Of a stretch of 64,000 nucleotides of DNA, positions 16,378 through 25,199 are shown piece by piece. The stretch is taken from the NCBI GenBank assembly GCA_964396055.1, contig CAYNDV010000004.1:15095-79094 (forward strand). Direction: 5' to 3'. This DNA is from CAYJPV01 sp964396055. Its GTDB lineage: Bacteria > Acidobacteriota > Vicinamibacteria > Vicinamibacterales > JAKQTR01. The notes below the pieces were generated by a model. That model was not told the origin of the DNA. It worked only from the letters and a program-made list of their open reading frames with translations, and searched no databases. Made by a program: the position numbers and the translations under genes. Position 1 is the first letter of the stretch. Each line of letters starts with the position of its first letter.

Positions 16378-17736
16378 ATGAGCCCACGTCCCTCCGTGCC
16401 TTCCGACGCCCTCGTCCTGTTCGGATCGAGCGGCGACCTTGCGTCACGCAAGATCTTCCCGGCGCTCTACGCCATGGCGCGTCGAGGACGGGTGACGTTC
16501 CCGGTGATCGGCGTCGGGCGCTCGGGCTGGTCGCTCGAGACCTTCGTGGCCAGGGCCAGGCGCAGCGTGATCGATCGGGTGGGCCAGATCGACGAGACGG
16601 CGTTCGCCGCCCTGGCGTCGCGCCTGCAGTACGTGGACGGCGACTATCATGAGGCCGCGACCTTCGAGCGGATTCACGCGGCCCTCGGGCCGGCATCGCG
16701 GCCGGTGTTCTACCTCGCGATCCCGCCGAGCATGTTCACGGTGGTCGTGTCGCAGTTGGCGCGGGCCGGGTGCACGCGTGATGCGCGCGTGGTGGTGGAA
16801 AAGCCCTTCGGCCGCGACCTGGCCAGCGCCGAGGACCTCAACCGCACACTGCACGAGGCCTTTCCCGAGCACTCGGTGTTCCGCATCGACCACTACCTGG
16901 GCAAGGGCCCGGTCCAGAACATCCTGTACTTCCGCTTCGCCAACGCCTTTCTCGAACCGATCTGGAACCGCCATCACGTGGCGGGGGTGCAGATCACGCT
17001 CGCCGAACAGTTCGGGATGAACGGGCGCGGCAAGTTCTACGAGGAGGTGGGCGTCGTCCGCGACATCATCCAGAACCACCTCCTGCAGCTGATCTCGTAC
17101 CTGGCCATGGAGGCGCCGTCGGGCACCTACTCGGAAGCGATCCGCGACGAACAGGCGAAGGTGCTGCGGACGGTGCGCCCGCTGGACCGGGAGCACCTGG
17201 TGCTGGGGCAGTACCGCGGGTACCTGGACGAACCGGGCGTGGCGCCCGGGTCGCAGGTGCCCACCTACGCGGCCGCCCGGCTGCACATCGATTCATGGAG
17301 GTGGTCCGGCGTGCCGTTCACCGTCCGGGCGGGGAAGGGCCTGGCGGCCACCGTGAGCGAAGTCGTCGTGACGCTCCGCAATCCGCCCCAGGTCGTCTTC
17401 GCCGAAGGCCTGCCGGAGCCCTGCAACTACGTGCGGTTCCGGCTGGGTCCGGACGTGGCGATCGCCATCGGCGCGCGCGTCAAGACCGCCGGCGAGGGCA
17501 CGACCGGGCACCCCGTCGAACTGGTCCTGACGCACGATCCCCGGGCGGCGGCGATGGGCGACTACGAACGCCTGCTCGGCGACGCCATGGCGGGCGATCC
17601 CCAACTCTTCGCCCGCGAGGACGTCGTCGAAGCCGCCTGGGCCGTGGTGGACCCGGTGCTGGGCGCGGGCGGCCCGCTCCACGTGTACGAGCCGGGCAGT
17701 TGGGGACCCGCCGCCGCAACCCCCTGGTTCCGTTGA
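16378..17736 (+). CDS. zwf: Glucose-6-phosphate dehydrogenase
   Basis: 452 residues from ATG 16378. [17 protein letters not shown] is the NADP-binding motif; [14 protein letters not shown] is the catalytic signature with the active-site His; VVEKPFGRD is the conserved EKPxG motif. It oxidises glucose 6-phosphate to 6-phosphogluconolactone, yielding NADPH. It is somewhat shorter than the usual 480-500 residues. The pair with pgl shares a divergent promoter region. It ends at a strong bidirectional terminator. Confidence 0.92.
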   Translation: MSPRPSVPSDALVLFGSSGDLASRKIFPALYAMARRGRVTFPVIGVGRSGWSLETFVARARRSVIDRVGQIDETAFAALASRLQYVDGDYHEAATFERIHAALGPASRPVFYLAIPPSMFTVVVSQLARAGCTRDARVVVEKPFGRDLASAEDLNRTLHEAFPEHSVFRIDHYLGKGPVQNILYFRFANAFLEPIWNRHHVAGVQITLAEQFGMNGRGKFYEEVGVVRDIIQNHLLQLISYLAMEAPSGTYSEAIRDEQAKVLRTVRPLDREHLVLGQYRGYLDEPGVAPGSQVPTYAAARLHIDSWRWSGVPFTVRAGKGLAATVSEVVVTLRNPPQVVFAEGLPEPCNYVRFRLGPDVAIAIGARVKTAGEGTTGHPVELVLTHDPRAAAMGDYERLLGDAMAGDPQLFAREDVVEAAWAVVDPVLGAGGPLHVYEPGSWGPAAATPWFR

Positions 17737-17739
17737 GTG

Positions 17740-17762
17740 AAAAAGGGGCCTGGCCCCTTTTT
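17740..17762. terminator. Bidirectional rho-independent terminator between zwf and PPK2
   Basis: AAAAAGGGGCC and GGCCCCTTTTT form a near-perfect hairpin, giving a T-run on either strand between the two convergent genes. Its last T is the first base of the PPK2 stop codon complement. Confidence 0.9.
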
Positions 17763-18664
17763 CATTCGGCCAGGAGCAGGCGCCGGGCGGCCCCGAGTTC
17801 TTTCTGCTGCGCCGGCGTCACCACCGGGTAGGCCAGGTCCAGCGATCCGAGCGCGTCGACCGCCGCGGCCGCGACAATCGTGCGCGTGAACCACTTGTTG
17901 TCGGCCGGCACCACGTACCAGGGCGCTTCCTCGGAGGCGGTGGCGCGGATCATGTCCTCGTAGGCCCGCATGTAGTCCTTCCAGAACCCCCGCTCGCGGG
18001 CGTCGGCCGACGAGAACTTCCAGTTCTTCTCGGGCCGGTCCAGGCGTTCGAGGAACCGGCGCTTCTGCTCGCGTCGTGAGACGTGCAGGAAGAACTTGCG
18101 GATCAGCACGCCGTTGCGGCTGAGATACCGCTCGAAGCTCCGGATGTCCTCGTAGCGCTCGCGCCAGATCCGGCCCGACACGAGGTCCGGCGGCAGTTTC
18201 TGCTTCGCCAGAATCTCCGGGTGCACGCGCACCACGAGTACCTCTTCGTAGTACGACCGATTGAAGATGCCGATCCTGCCGCGCTCGGGCAGGTGGCGCT
18301 GACAGCGCCAGAGGAAATCGTGATCCAGTTCCTCGGCCGACGGGGCCTTGAAGGCCGCGACCTGACATCCCTGCGGGTTGACGCCCGACATGACGTGCTT
18401 GATGGCGCCGTCCTTGCCGGCGGCGTCCATCGCCTGGAAGATGAACAGCACCGCCCAGCGGTCCTGGGCGTACAGCATGTCCTGCAGGGCGGCGAGGGCG
18501 TCGATGCCCGTGGTCAGGGCTTCCTTCGCCCGCTCCTTGTCCTCCTGCTTGAGGTTGCCGGTGTCCGAGGGGCTGATGTCGTCCAGCCGGAACTTCCGGC
18601 CATTCGAGATGCGGTACGGGCGCGACAGCTCGCGGGCGGCCTTGACGACGTTCTTCAGTTTCAT
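17762..18664 (-). CDS. Polyphosphate kinase 2 family protein
   Basis: 300 residues from ATG 18664. The P-loop-like FQAMDAAGKDGAIKHVM, Walker B-type FNRSYYEEVLVVRVHP and the lid region SRREQKRRFLERL are those of PPK2 enzymes, which transfer phosphate between polyphosphate and nucleotides. The single-domain length fits the class that phosphorylates nucleoside mono- or diphosphates with polyphosphate. Direction of the reaction and nucleotide preference cannot be told. Confidence 0.87.
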   Translation of the reverse strand: MKLKNVVKAARELSRPYRISNGRKFRLDDISPSDTGNLKQEDKERAKEALTTGIDALAALQDMLYAQDRWAVLFIFQAMDAAGKDGAIKHVMSGVNPQGCQVAAFKAPSAEELDHDFLWRCQRHLPERGRIGIFNRSYYEEVLVVRVHPEILAKQKLPPDLVSGRIWRERYEDIRSFERYLSRNGVLIRKFFLHVSRREQKRRFLERLDRPEKNWKFSSADARERGFWKDYMRAYEDMIRATASEEAPWYVVPADNKWFTRTIVAAAAVDALGSLDLAYPVVTPAQQKELGAARRLLLAE

Positions 18665-18681
18665 CGGCGTAGTATAGGGCC

Positions 18682-18837
18682 ATGAGTACATCTGCAGAAG
18701 TCGCGCGCACTGGCATCACGTTCGGGACCGCCCTCGCCATCACGATCTCGTGGAGCCTGCACAAGTCGATTTTCTGGGCGATCCTGCACGGCCTCCTGTC
18801 GTGGTTCTACGTGCTCTACTTCGCCGTCACGCGGTGA
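18682..18837 (+). CDS. Small hydrophobic protein of 51 residues
   Basis: ATG 18682 to TGA 18837, too short for common ORF cut-offs. The predicted product begins MSTSAEVARTG and is largely hydrophobic, with one or two membrane segments (GTALAITISWSL and ILHGLLSWFYVLYFAV). It is divergent from PPK2, with 17 bases between starts. The compact, well-formed hydrophobic profile and the resemblance to small conserved hypothetical proteins that I recall argue for a real gene. Function unknown. Confidence 0.6.
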   Translation: MSTSAEVARTGITFGTALAITISWSLHKSIFWAILHGLLSWFYVLYFAVTR

Positions 18838-18919
18838 CCGGGTCCGTGGCTTGGCTGACTGACGCCTGTAAGTGATTGAACGACAGTGACGTAGGCCTGA
18901 TTCCGACGGCCGTGTCGGT

Positions 18920-18946
18920 TCAAGTTCCGGCTGCGCGCGCCGATTC
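18920..18946 (+). promoter_or_regulatory. Sigma-28-type promoter for the GGDEF-EAL gene
   Basis: TCAA, exactly 15 bases, then GCCGATTC. Form and spacing match the flagellin promoters of this window (TYAA-N15-CCGATTA). Transcription would start near 18953. Confidence 0.65.
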
Positions 18947-19013
18947 CTCGTGTGGTGAGGGCCGGTTGCCCGTCCCGATCGTGGGGCGTCGACCCGGCCC
19001 CGGGCCACACACC

Positions 19014-20897
19014 GTGAACCCCAACAGCCCGCCACAAGCAGCCTGTGCCCCGAATGCCGAGCCCCTGGCACGCGTGCCGGACGCCGCGGACGCCCAGCCC
19101 GCCTGGGCCGGCGAGCCTGGCGACACGGCACCTGCCCCGGATGGGTCGCTGGCGGACCTGGCGCAGCCGGTGCCCCCGCTGCGGCCTGACGTGCTGGGAC
19201 AGGCCGTGTACGAGACGTTCATGCGCGTGCCCAACCTGTACGCGCTGGCGGTGGTGGACCGGGCCGGCCGCCCGATCGGGGTGCTCAACCGGTTCCGCTT
19301 CCTCGAAGCCCTGTCGCGGCCGTTCGGGCGCGACCTCTACGTCGGGCGGCCCGTCGAGTCGTTCATGGAGCGCACGCCGCTCGTCGTGGACGAGCACACG
19401 CCGCTGGACGTGGTGGCGGACCTGCTCGTGGACGACACGACGAAGTACATCTTCGACGGGTTCGTGGTCACGCGGGCCGGCCGGTACCTGGGCATCGGCA
19501 CGGGCTTCGGCCTCATGCGCCGGCTGACCGAACGCAAGCAGGCCACGTTGCAGCACCTGGCCCACCACGACGTGCTGACCGACCTGCCGAACCGGCAGCT
19601 CTTCGCCGACCGCCTCGATCAGGCGGTGGCGCGCGCGCGGGTCTCGGGGCGGGCGACGGCCGTGCTGTATGTCGATCTCGACCGCTTCAAGCGCGTCAAC
19701 GACACCTACGGCCACGCGATTGGCGACCTGCTGCTGCTGGGCGTGGCCAGCCGGCTGAGCGAATCGGTGCGGGCGCAGGACACCGTGGCGCGCCTCGGCG
19801 GCGACGAGTTCGGCATTGTCCTCGTCGAGCTGTCCGATCCCCGCGACGCGGAGCACGTTGCGGCCAAACTGCTGAAGCGCTGCGCCGAGCCCCATCAGCT
19901 CGAAGGGCACGAGGTCAACGTTTCCTTCAGCATCGGCATCGCGGTGTTCCCCGACGATGCGCACAGCGGGGAGTCGCTGCTGCGGGCCGCCGACGACGCG
20001 TTGTACCACGCGAAAGAAGTCCGCAACACCTGGCTGCGTTTCAGCAACGAGATGCGGCGGGCCACCACGTCCGCGTTCGGGTTCAGCGCCGTTCAGCGCG
20101 GCATCGAGGAGGGGCATCTCGAGACCTACCTCCAGCCGATCGTCGATGTCCGCAGCGGGCGCATCCGGTCCGTCGAGGCCCTGGCGCGCTGGCGCGACCC
20201 GGTGCACGGGCTGATGTCCACGCCGGACCTGATCCGGTTCGCCGAAGAATCGGGGCTCATCGTCGCCCTGAGCGGCCGGATCATGCGCGACGCGATGCGC
20301 GCCGTCGGCGGCTGGCAGCGGCACCTGGCGCCGGGCCTCTCGCTCGCGGTGAACGTCTCCGGCGTGCAGTTCCGGGAAGGCGGTCTCGTCCCGATGATCC
20401 GCCAGTTCCTGGAGGAGACGGCGTTCCCGCCCGACCTGCTCGAACTCGAGATCACCGAGAGCACCGTGATGCGCCTGGGCGCGGCGACCTACACCGCCCT
20501 GGGCCAGCTGAAGCAGATGGGCATCCGCCTGTCGGTCGACGACTTCGGCACGGGGTACTCGTCGCTCAGCCGCCTGCAGCGCCTGCCGGTGGACGCCCTG
20601 AAGATCGATCGCAGTTTCGTGCAGGTCATCGACGACGAGGGGCGTGGCGGGGAGATCGCCACCGCCATCGTCATGATGGCCCACTCGCTCGGGCTCTCGG
20701 TCACGGCCGAGGGCGTCGAGACGCCGTCGCAACTGGCGGTCCTCTCGACGGAGGGCTGTGATCGGGCCCAGGGCTACCTGTTCAGCCCGGCGGTTCCCGC
20801 ACCGGACCTGGAGGCGATGCTCGCGGCGCCGGTGGCTGCTCCCGGAGCGGCGAGCGCCCGCGCGGGCCGCACGCCAGCCGTCATCGGCGTCGTCTAG
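19014..20897 (+). CDS. Diguanylate cyclase/phosphodiesterase (CBS-like, GGDEF, EAL)
   Basis: About 627 residues from GTG 19014. The frame stays open to 18876, but a sigma-28-type promoter at 18920-18946 lies inside that extension, so a start downstream of about 18953 is preferred (GTG 18981 is also possible). Residues about 60-175 resemble a CBS pair. GGDEF domain: LYVDLDRFKRVND and RLGGDEF intact, with the inhibitory RxxD (RAQD) exactly five residues before GGDEF. EAL domain: EAL, NVSGVQF, ELEITES, DDFGTGYSS and AEGVET all intact. Both c-di-GMP synthesis and hydrolysis look possible. Its promoter places it in the flagellar late class, so it probably ties c-di-GMP to motility. Confidence 0.87.
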   Translation: MNPNSPPQAACAPNAEPLARVPDAADAQPAWAGEPGDTAPAPDGSLADLAQPVPPLRPDVLGQAVYETFMRVPNLYALAVVDRAGRPIGVLNRFRFLEALSRPFGRDLYVGRPVESFMERTPLVVDEHTPLDVVADLLVDDTTKYIFDGFVVTRAGRYLGIGTGFGLMRRLTERKQATLQHLAHHDVLTDLPNRQLFADRLDQAVARARVSGRATAVLYVDLDRFKRVNDTYGHAIGDLLLLGVASRLSESVRAQDTVARLGGDEFGIVLVELSDPRDAEHVAAKLLKRCAEPHQLEGHEVNVSFSIGIAVFPDDAHSGESLLRAADDALYHAKEVRNTWLRFSNEMRRATTSAFGFSAVQRGIEEGHLETYLQPIVDVRSGRIRSVEALARWRDPVHGLMSTPDLIRFAEESGLIVALSGRIMRDAMRAVGGWQRHLAPGLSLAVNVSGVQFREGGLVPMIRQFLEETAFPPDLLELEITESTVMRLGAATYTALGQLKQMGIRLSVDDFGTGYSSLSRLQRLPVDALKIDRSFVQVIDDEGRGGEIATAIVMMAHSLGLSVTAEGVETPSQLAVLSTEGCDRAQGYLFSPAVPAPDLEAMLAAPVAAPGAASARAGRTPAVIGVV

Positions 20898-20947
20898 AAC
20901 CGGAGGTCACGTGAGTCCGGGAGGGATGTGACCCCTCCGTCCGGGTC

Positions 20948-21064
20948 GCGTCCGGCTGAAGCCGGACGCCACAAAGGCCTGCCCGTCGAGACACGACGGC
21001 CTGATACCCGCCCAGGCTCCCGGACACAACGAAACGGCGCGGCGGGTTCCCCCGCCGCGCCGTT
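20948..21064. terminator. Three hairpins in the convergent gap between the GGDEF-EAL gene and cheX
   Basis: GCGTCCGGC-TGAA-GCCGGACGC (20948-20969), CCGTCG-AGACA-CGACGG (20983-20999) and a 14-bp stem AACGGCGCGGCGGG with 4-nt loop (21033-21064). The last one is followed on the minus strand by TTTCGTT and is the likely cheX terminator; the first may end the rightward gene. No gene is seen in this 211-base gap. Confidence 0.6.
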
Positions 21065-21108
21065 CCCGTGTCCCGGTTGACCGGCCTGGCCGACCGGCCG
21101 GTTCGCGC

Positions 21109-21582
21109 TTACTGTTTCATCATGATCAGCTCGACGAAGACCTCTTTTTCGCCCATCTGGAACGGGCAGAGGATCCGGCGCACGTCCGACACGTACTTCG
21201 TGTAGAAATCGGACCCGACCGTGACCGTGGGAATCGAAATGACCCAGGGGTGGCCGGCTTCCGTCATCCTGGTCCGGAACGCGCCGGCGATCATGTTGGC
21301 TACCTCGCCGATGGCGTCCGGCATTTCGCCGTTCACCTCGGCCGGCTCCATGCCGAGCAGGGATCCGGCGATTTCGTTGGCCGCGTCAATCGTGCTGTAG
21401 AACACCACGACGCCGGATTCACTGCCGGCGAAACTGACGGTGGCGACCACGTTGGACCGGGGCCGGAGGGCGTCACCCTCGATCGGGATCCCGAACGAGA
21501 GGTCACGCAGGATCATCTTCTCGAAGACGTCCCGTGTGGAGTCGATCAGCATGTCGATGGATTGCGACATCGTGTCCTGCAT
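21109..21582 (-). CDS. cheX: CheX-type chemotaxis phosphatase
   Basis: 157 residues. The fold pattern and the single helix IGEVANMIAGAF, with the ExxN pair of the CheC/CheX/FliY phosphatases, identify a CheX-like protein that would dephosphorylate CheY-P in the cytoplasm. It follows cheY with a 21-base gap and shares its sigma-28-type promoter. The pairing of one CheY with its phosphatase away from the flagellar cluster suggests a self-contained signal-termination unit. Confidence 0.8.
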   Translation of the reverse strand: MQDTMSQSIDMLIDSTRDVFEKMILRDLSFGIPIEGDALRPRSNVVATVSFAGSESGVVVFYSTIDAANEIAGSLLGMEPAEVNGEMPDAIGEVANMIAGAFRTRMTEAGHPWVISIPTVTVGSDFYTKYVSDVRRILCPFQMGEKEVFVELIMMKQ

Positions 21583-21603
21583 GGCGGTACCTCGATGGCC
21601 GGA

Positions 21604-21969
21604 TCACCCGGCGAGGAGAGCCTCGATCTTCTCCCTCATCACATCCGGCGTGAAGGGCTTGACGACGTAGTTGTTCACGCCTGCCCGCAGGGCCTCGACG
21701 ATGTCGTCCTTCGCGGCATTGGTGGTGACCATCAGCACCGGGACGCTGGCGGTCTTCTCCTGGGCGCGGATCGTCCGGATGAATTCGATGCCCGACACCT
21801 CGGGCATGTTCCAGTCGGTGATGATGACATCCACCGGGTTGGCCGTGGCCCGGTCGATGCCCTCCCGACCGTTGGACGCTTCGACCACGTCCGTGTGGCC
21901 GAGCTTGTTGAGTGTGTTGATGATGATCCTCCGCATGGTGGAGGAGTCATCCACGACTAGGAATCGCAT
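21604..21969 (-). CDS. cheY: CheY-type response regulator
   Basis: 121 residues from ATG 21969 (GGGTGA upstream; a GTG three codons earlier is possible). A lone receiver domain: acidic pair VDDSS, phospho-acceptor Asp in IITDWNMPEVSG, Thr in LMVTTNA and Lys in YVVKPFT. This is the CheY pattern, with no output domain, so it should bind the flagellar switch protein FliM, whose N-terminal CheY-binding motif is present in this window. Confidence 0.85.
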   Translation of the reverse strand: MRFLVVDDSSTMRRIIINTLNKLGHTDVVEASNGREGIDRATANPVDVIITDWNMPEVSGIEFIRTIRAQEKTASVPVLMVTTNAAKDDIVEALRAGVNNYVVKPFTPDVMREKIEALLAG

Positions 21970-22032
21970 ACGCTTCACCCATCGGGCCCGTCATGGGCCT
22001 CTGTTCGCGTCCACGCGGCGCGTTCACAGGGA

Positions 22033-22059
22033 CAATCGGCCCGTGCCCGGGGATCTTGA
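22033..22059 (-). promoter_or_regulatory. Sigma-28-type promoter for cheY-cheX
   Basis: On the minus strand: TCAA, 15 bases, GCCGATTG. Transcription would begin near 22026, leaving about 57 bases of leader before cheY. Confidence 0.65.
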
Positions 22060-22119
22060 GGCCGACCTGCGGCGCCGCCCGGGGGCTGCCGGCCTGTCGG
22101 CGGGGTGTAGAATGGCGCC

Positions 22120-22860
22120 GTGACCGACCATGCTGAGGCGCCCGTCACCGTGGCCTTCTCGCCTGATGACCTGGTCCGGATGAACCGCTGGGCCCTGGCG
22201 GCCAGCGTCGTGCGCGGGACGGTTCATTCCGTGAACAACATCCTCCAGACCATCGGCGGCCAGGCGGAGATGCTGCTGCAGCAGCCCGACGAACCCGACG
22301 GCGTGCGCAGACGCATGGACCGGGTCGTGGCGCAGACGGCCCGCGCCGCCACCTACATGCGCGAACTCTCGGCCGTCGTGCGGGACGCCCCCGCCGCGCC
22401 GGACCGCTGCGATGTCAGGCCCGCCGTGGATCGCGTCTACGCGCTGCGGGAGTACGACCTGGCGCGGGAGCGGATTGCGTTCGAGGTGCATGCGGGCGGC
22501 GAACCCCTGCCGGCAGTGCCCATCGACCAGCCCGCCCTGTGCACCGTGCTGCTGAACCTGATCCTCAACGCCGAACAGGCGCTGGCCGGCGCGCCGGACG
22601 CCCGGATCGCGGTGCTGCTGGAGCGGAGGGGTGACGCCGTGGTGATCGGCGTGCAGGACAACGGCCCGGGCGTGCCCGCCGGCGACCGGGACCGGGTGTT
22701 CGAGCCGTTCGTCACCACCGGCCGGCCGGGGGCGACGCTCGGCCTGGGGCTGGCTGTCTCGCGGCGCCTGGCGCAGGCGCACGGAGGACGGCTCGTCCTC
22801 GCGGACGGGCCGGACGCCGCCGGCGCACGCGTCGAGTTGATCCTGCCCGTCTCAGGCTGA
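22120..22860 (+). CDS. Sensor histidine kinase (cytoplasmic, no sensor domain recognised)
   Basis: 246 residues from GTG 22120. Residues about 28-48 contain a phospho-acceptor helix, RGTVHSVNNILQTIGGQAEML; the ATPase domain has the N box NLILNAEQAL, DNGPGVP and GLGLAVSRRLAQAHGG. There are no membrane segments, so it is soluble. It converges on the NtrC-type regulator with a 9-base overlap, an arrangement that suggests a functional pair equivalent to FlgS/FlgR or FleS/FleR in other flagellated bacteria. That pairing is inferred. Confidence 0.82.
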   Translation: MTDHAEAPVTVAFSPDDLVRMNRWALAASVVRGTVHSVNNILQTIGGQAEMLLQQPDEPDGVRRRMDRVVAQTARAATYMRELSAVVRDAPAAPDRCDVRPAVDRVYALREYDLARERIAFEVHAGGEPLPAVPIDQPALCTVLLNLILNAEQALAGAPDARIAVLLERRGDAVVIGVQDNGPGVPAGDRDRVFEPFVTTGRPGATLGLGLAVSRRLAQAHGGRLVLADGPDAAGARVELILPVSG

Positions 22861-24258
22861 CATCGTCTGGGTGTCCTGGACGCCCAGCCGGTTCAGCTTG
22901 TCGATGAACGTCGTCCGGCTCAGGTTCAGCAGGCGCGCGGCCTGCCGCTTGTTGCCGCCCGTCTTCTCCAGGCATCGCAGGATGAGGTCGCGCTCGAGCT
23001 GCGACACCACCGACGCGAAGTCGAGCCCGTCGTCCGGGATCGTGACGGGGTTCACTGCCGCCGGCTCGCTGGTGCTGCGGATGTCGTCGGGCAGCGAGCG
23101 CGGCGTGATCTCGCGATCGGCGCCCGACATCGCCACGGAGTGCTCGACGGCGTTCTCGAGCTGGCGGATGTTGCCCGGCCAGGGCGCGGCCATGAGCTGC
23201 CGGATCGTGTCCTGCGACAGGGTCTTGCAGGGGAGGTTGTTGCTGCGGCACGACTTCTGGACGAAGTGGCGCGCCAGCAGCGGGATGTCCTCGACGCGGT
23301 CGCGCAGGGGCGGCAGCGTGATGGGAATCACGTTGAGGCGGTAGTACAAGTCCTCACGGAACTGGCCTTCCTTCACGAGCTTGCGCAGATCCGTGTTGGT
23401 TGCGGCGATGATGCGGGCGTCGAACTTGACCGGCCGGGAATCGCCGACGCGCTCGATCTCGCGTTCCTGCAGGGCCCGCAGCAGCTTCGACTGGAGCGGC
23501 AGCGGCATCAGCCCCACTTCATCGATGAAGAGGGTGCCCCGATGGGCGAGCTCGAAGCGGCCGATGCGGGGTGCCACGGCGCCGGTGAACGCGCCCTTGG
23601 TGTGCCCGAACAGCTCGGCCTCCGCCAGTTGCTCAGGAATCGCGGCGGAGTTGAACGCCACGAACCGGTGCTCGGCCCGCTGGCTGATGTTGTGGATGGT
23701 GCGCGCCACCAGTTCCTTGCCGGTGCCGGTCTCGCCGTGGATCAGGACCGTGCTGTTCATCGGGCTGATCGCATCCAGCGTGGCGAACACTTGACGCATG
23801 GCCGGGCTCTGGCCGATGATGCCCGACATCCGGCTGTAGTCGTTGAGTTGGGCCCGCAGTTCGGCGTTCTCGCGCTGCAGTTGACGGCGCTCGAACGCGG
23901 CCCGCAGCACCCGGGAGACCTGCGACAGCTGGAACGGCTTGCAGAGGAAGTCGATCGCGCCCTCTTTCATGGCGGTCACGGCTTCGGCCACGCCCCCGAA
24001 CCCCGTGATGACGATGGCGATCAGGTCGGGATACCGCTCGACCGCCGCCCGGAGGATGTCGAGGCCGTCCGCGTCGGGCAGACGCAGGTCCACGACGCAC
24101 GCGTCGAACGCGAACGCCGATACGTGTTCGAGTGCCTCGCGGCCGGTCGCGGCCAGCGTGGGGCGGAACCCGTCGGCGGCCAGCGACTCGCCGAGCAGTT
24201 CGCGGAAGTCGGTTTCGTCTTCGATGACGAGGACGGTGGGCTCCTGGTTCAGTGCCAT
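22852..24258 (-). CDS. NtrC-type sigma-54 activator, probable flagellar master regulator
   Basis: 468 residues from ATG 24258; the upstream extension in the same frame lacks homology. Receiver domain with phospho-acceptor in CVVDLRLPDADG (about residue 56). AAA+ domain with Walker A HGETGTGKEL, the sigma-54 contact loop GAFTGA, and LFIDEVGLMPL (Walker B). C-terminal Fis-type helix-turn-helix KRQAARLLNLSRTT. It should activate the sigma-54-type promoters found before flgB, fliL and elsewhere in this window. Confidence 0.87.
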   Translation of the reverse strand: MALNQEPTVLVIEDETDFRELLGESLAADGFRPTLAATGREALEHVSAFAFDACVVDLRLPDADGLDILRAAVERYPDLIAIVITGFGGVAEAVTAMKEGAIDFLCKPFQLSQVSRVLRAAFERRQLQRENAELRAQLNDYSRMSGIIGQSPAMRQVFATLDAISPMNSTVLIHGETGTGKELVARTIHNISQRAEHRFVAFNSAAIPEQLAEAELFGHTKGAFTGAVAPRIGRFELAHRGTLFIDEVGLMPLPLQSKLLRALQEREIERVGDSRPVKFDARIIAATNTDLRKLVKEGQFREDLYYRLNVIPITLPPLRDRVEDIPLLARHFVQKSCRSNNLPCKTLSQDTIRQLMAAPWPGNIRQLENAVEHSVAMSGADREITPRSLPDDIRSTSEPAAVNPVTIPDDGLDFASVVSQLERDLILRCLEKTGGNKRQAARLLNLSRTTFIDKLNRLGVQDTQTMSA

Positions 24259-24353
24259 ACGATCCTTCGATGCGAGGAAGAAGGTGACCGCGTGTCGGGC
24301 TGGCTCAGTCGACCCTGGCTGAACCGTCCCGGTGAACCGCCCCAGGTTCATGA

Positions 24354-24373
24354 AATCGACATCGGTGTCGATT
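24354..24373. promoter_or_regulatory. Perfect 8-bp inverted repeat between divergent regulators
   Basis: AATCGACA-TCGG-TGTCGATT lies in the 122-base gap between the NtrC-type gene (leftward) and the response-regulator gene (rightward), 8 bases before the latter's first ATG. It is a plausible operator, or a leader hairpin. Confidence 0.4.
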
Positions 24374-24380
24374 AGTCGTC

Positions 24381-24974
24381 ATGGGGTGGTCCGGCCAACG
24401 TCAGATCGCAACGTCCATGCCACAGACACACGACTTGCCCTCCACCACTGAAGTCCTGGTGGTCGACGATGACCCGGACATCCGGGAACTGCTCGTCGAG
24501 CACCTCAGGAGCCGGGGATTCCGGGTCGCCGCCGCTGCCGACGGGCGGGCTGCCATCGCAGCCGTGGAGCGGTCTCCCGGCCATTTCGGTCTGATTCTCA
24601 CCGACCTGCAGCTGCCGGGCGCCGACGGCCTCGCCGTGTTGAGGGCCGCTAAACTCCTGAATCCACGGTGTCATGTCGTGATCATCACGGGCTACGCGTC
24701 GCTCGACAGCGCCATCGAGGCCGTCCGGTCCGGGGCGTACGACTATCTGACCAAGCCGTTCTCTCTGGGTCAGCTCGACGTCATCATCAGCCGCATCCGC
24801 GACCGTCAGGCCCTCGAGTTGGAAAACCGACAGTTGGCCAGGCAGGTCGGGGATCGGGACCCGGGACCGGCACTCACCGTTCCCGCCAGGCTCGAGGCGA
24901 TCGAAGGGCGGCTCGACCGTATCGAGAAGCTTTTGCAGGACTTAGCTGGTCCGAGGCGCCGCCACACCGACTAG
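24381..24974 (+). CDS. Response regulator with receiver domain and coiled C-terminal tail
   Basis: 197 residues from ATG 24381; ATG 24417 would remove 12 residues, and neither has a clear ribosome binding site. The receiver has VVDDDPD, phospho-acceptor in LILTDLQLPGADG, ITGYAS and YDYLTKPFS. After residue about 140 comes a helical, charged tail (RLEAIEGRLDRIEKLLQDL), perhaps a dimerising coiled coil, with no DNA-binding domain. It lies directly before the flgB promoter and may act in the same pathway as the NtrC-type protein. Confidence 0.8.
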   Translation: MGWSGQRQIATSMPQTHDLPSTTEVLVVDDDPDIRELLVEHLRSRGFRVAAAADGRAAIAAVERSPGHFGLILTDLQLPGADGLAVLRAAKLLNPRCHVVIITGYASLDSAIEAVRSGAYDYLTKPFSLGQLDVIISRIRDRQALELENRQLARQVGDRDPGPALTVPARLEAIEGRLDRIEKLLQDLAGPRRRHTD

Positions 24975-24995
24975 TCCCCCTTGGCTGAGGCATGA

Positions 24996-25025
24996 CGGTT
25001 TTCTGTCTAGTCAGACGGAAAACCG
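24996..25025. other. Long stem-loop after the response-regulator gene
   Basis: CGGTTTTC-T-GTCT / AGAC-G-GAAAACCG pair around the loop AGTC, 13 bp including a G-U pair. There is no T-run. It may end transcription of the upstream gene or act in the flgB upstream region. Confidence 0.45.
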
Positions 25026-25118
25026 ACAGGCCGTGCTCGACAAGCCGATAGCTCGCACAGCAGTCAGGTCTGACCACCACAGGCGATCTCTCCCTCCCCC
25101 GCGAGGCTCCAGATCTCG

Positions 25119-25134
25119 GGGCACTGTTCTTGCA
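25119..25134 (+). promoter_or_regulatory. Sigma-54 promoter for the flgB operon
   Basis: GGGCAC-TGTTC-TTGCA, with GG and GC at the required -24/-12 spacing. The start would be near 25146, upstream of the chosen flgB start and downstream of the rejected GTG context. Confidence 0.8.
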
Positions 25135-25199
25135 GTCCTGCCCTCCGTCAGCGGGTGGCCCTCGTGAGGAACCCGGCCACCCCGGGAGGCAGAATCACC

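Noticed and set aside
18876..19013. TTG start for the GGDEF-EAL gene
   Set aside because: A sigma-28-type promoter with exact spacing lies inside this stretch; the peptide is Pro/Gly-rich without conservation signs.
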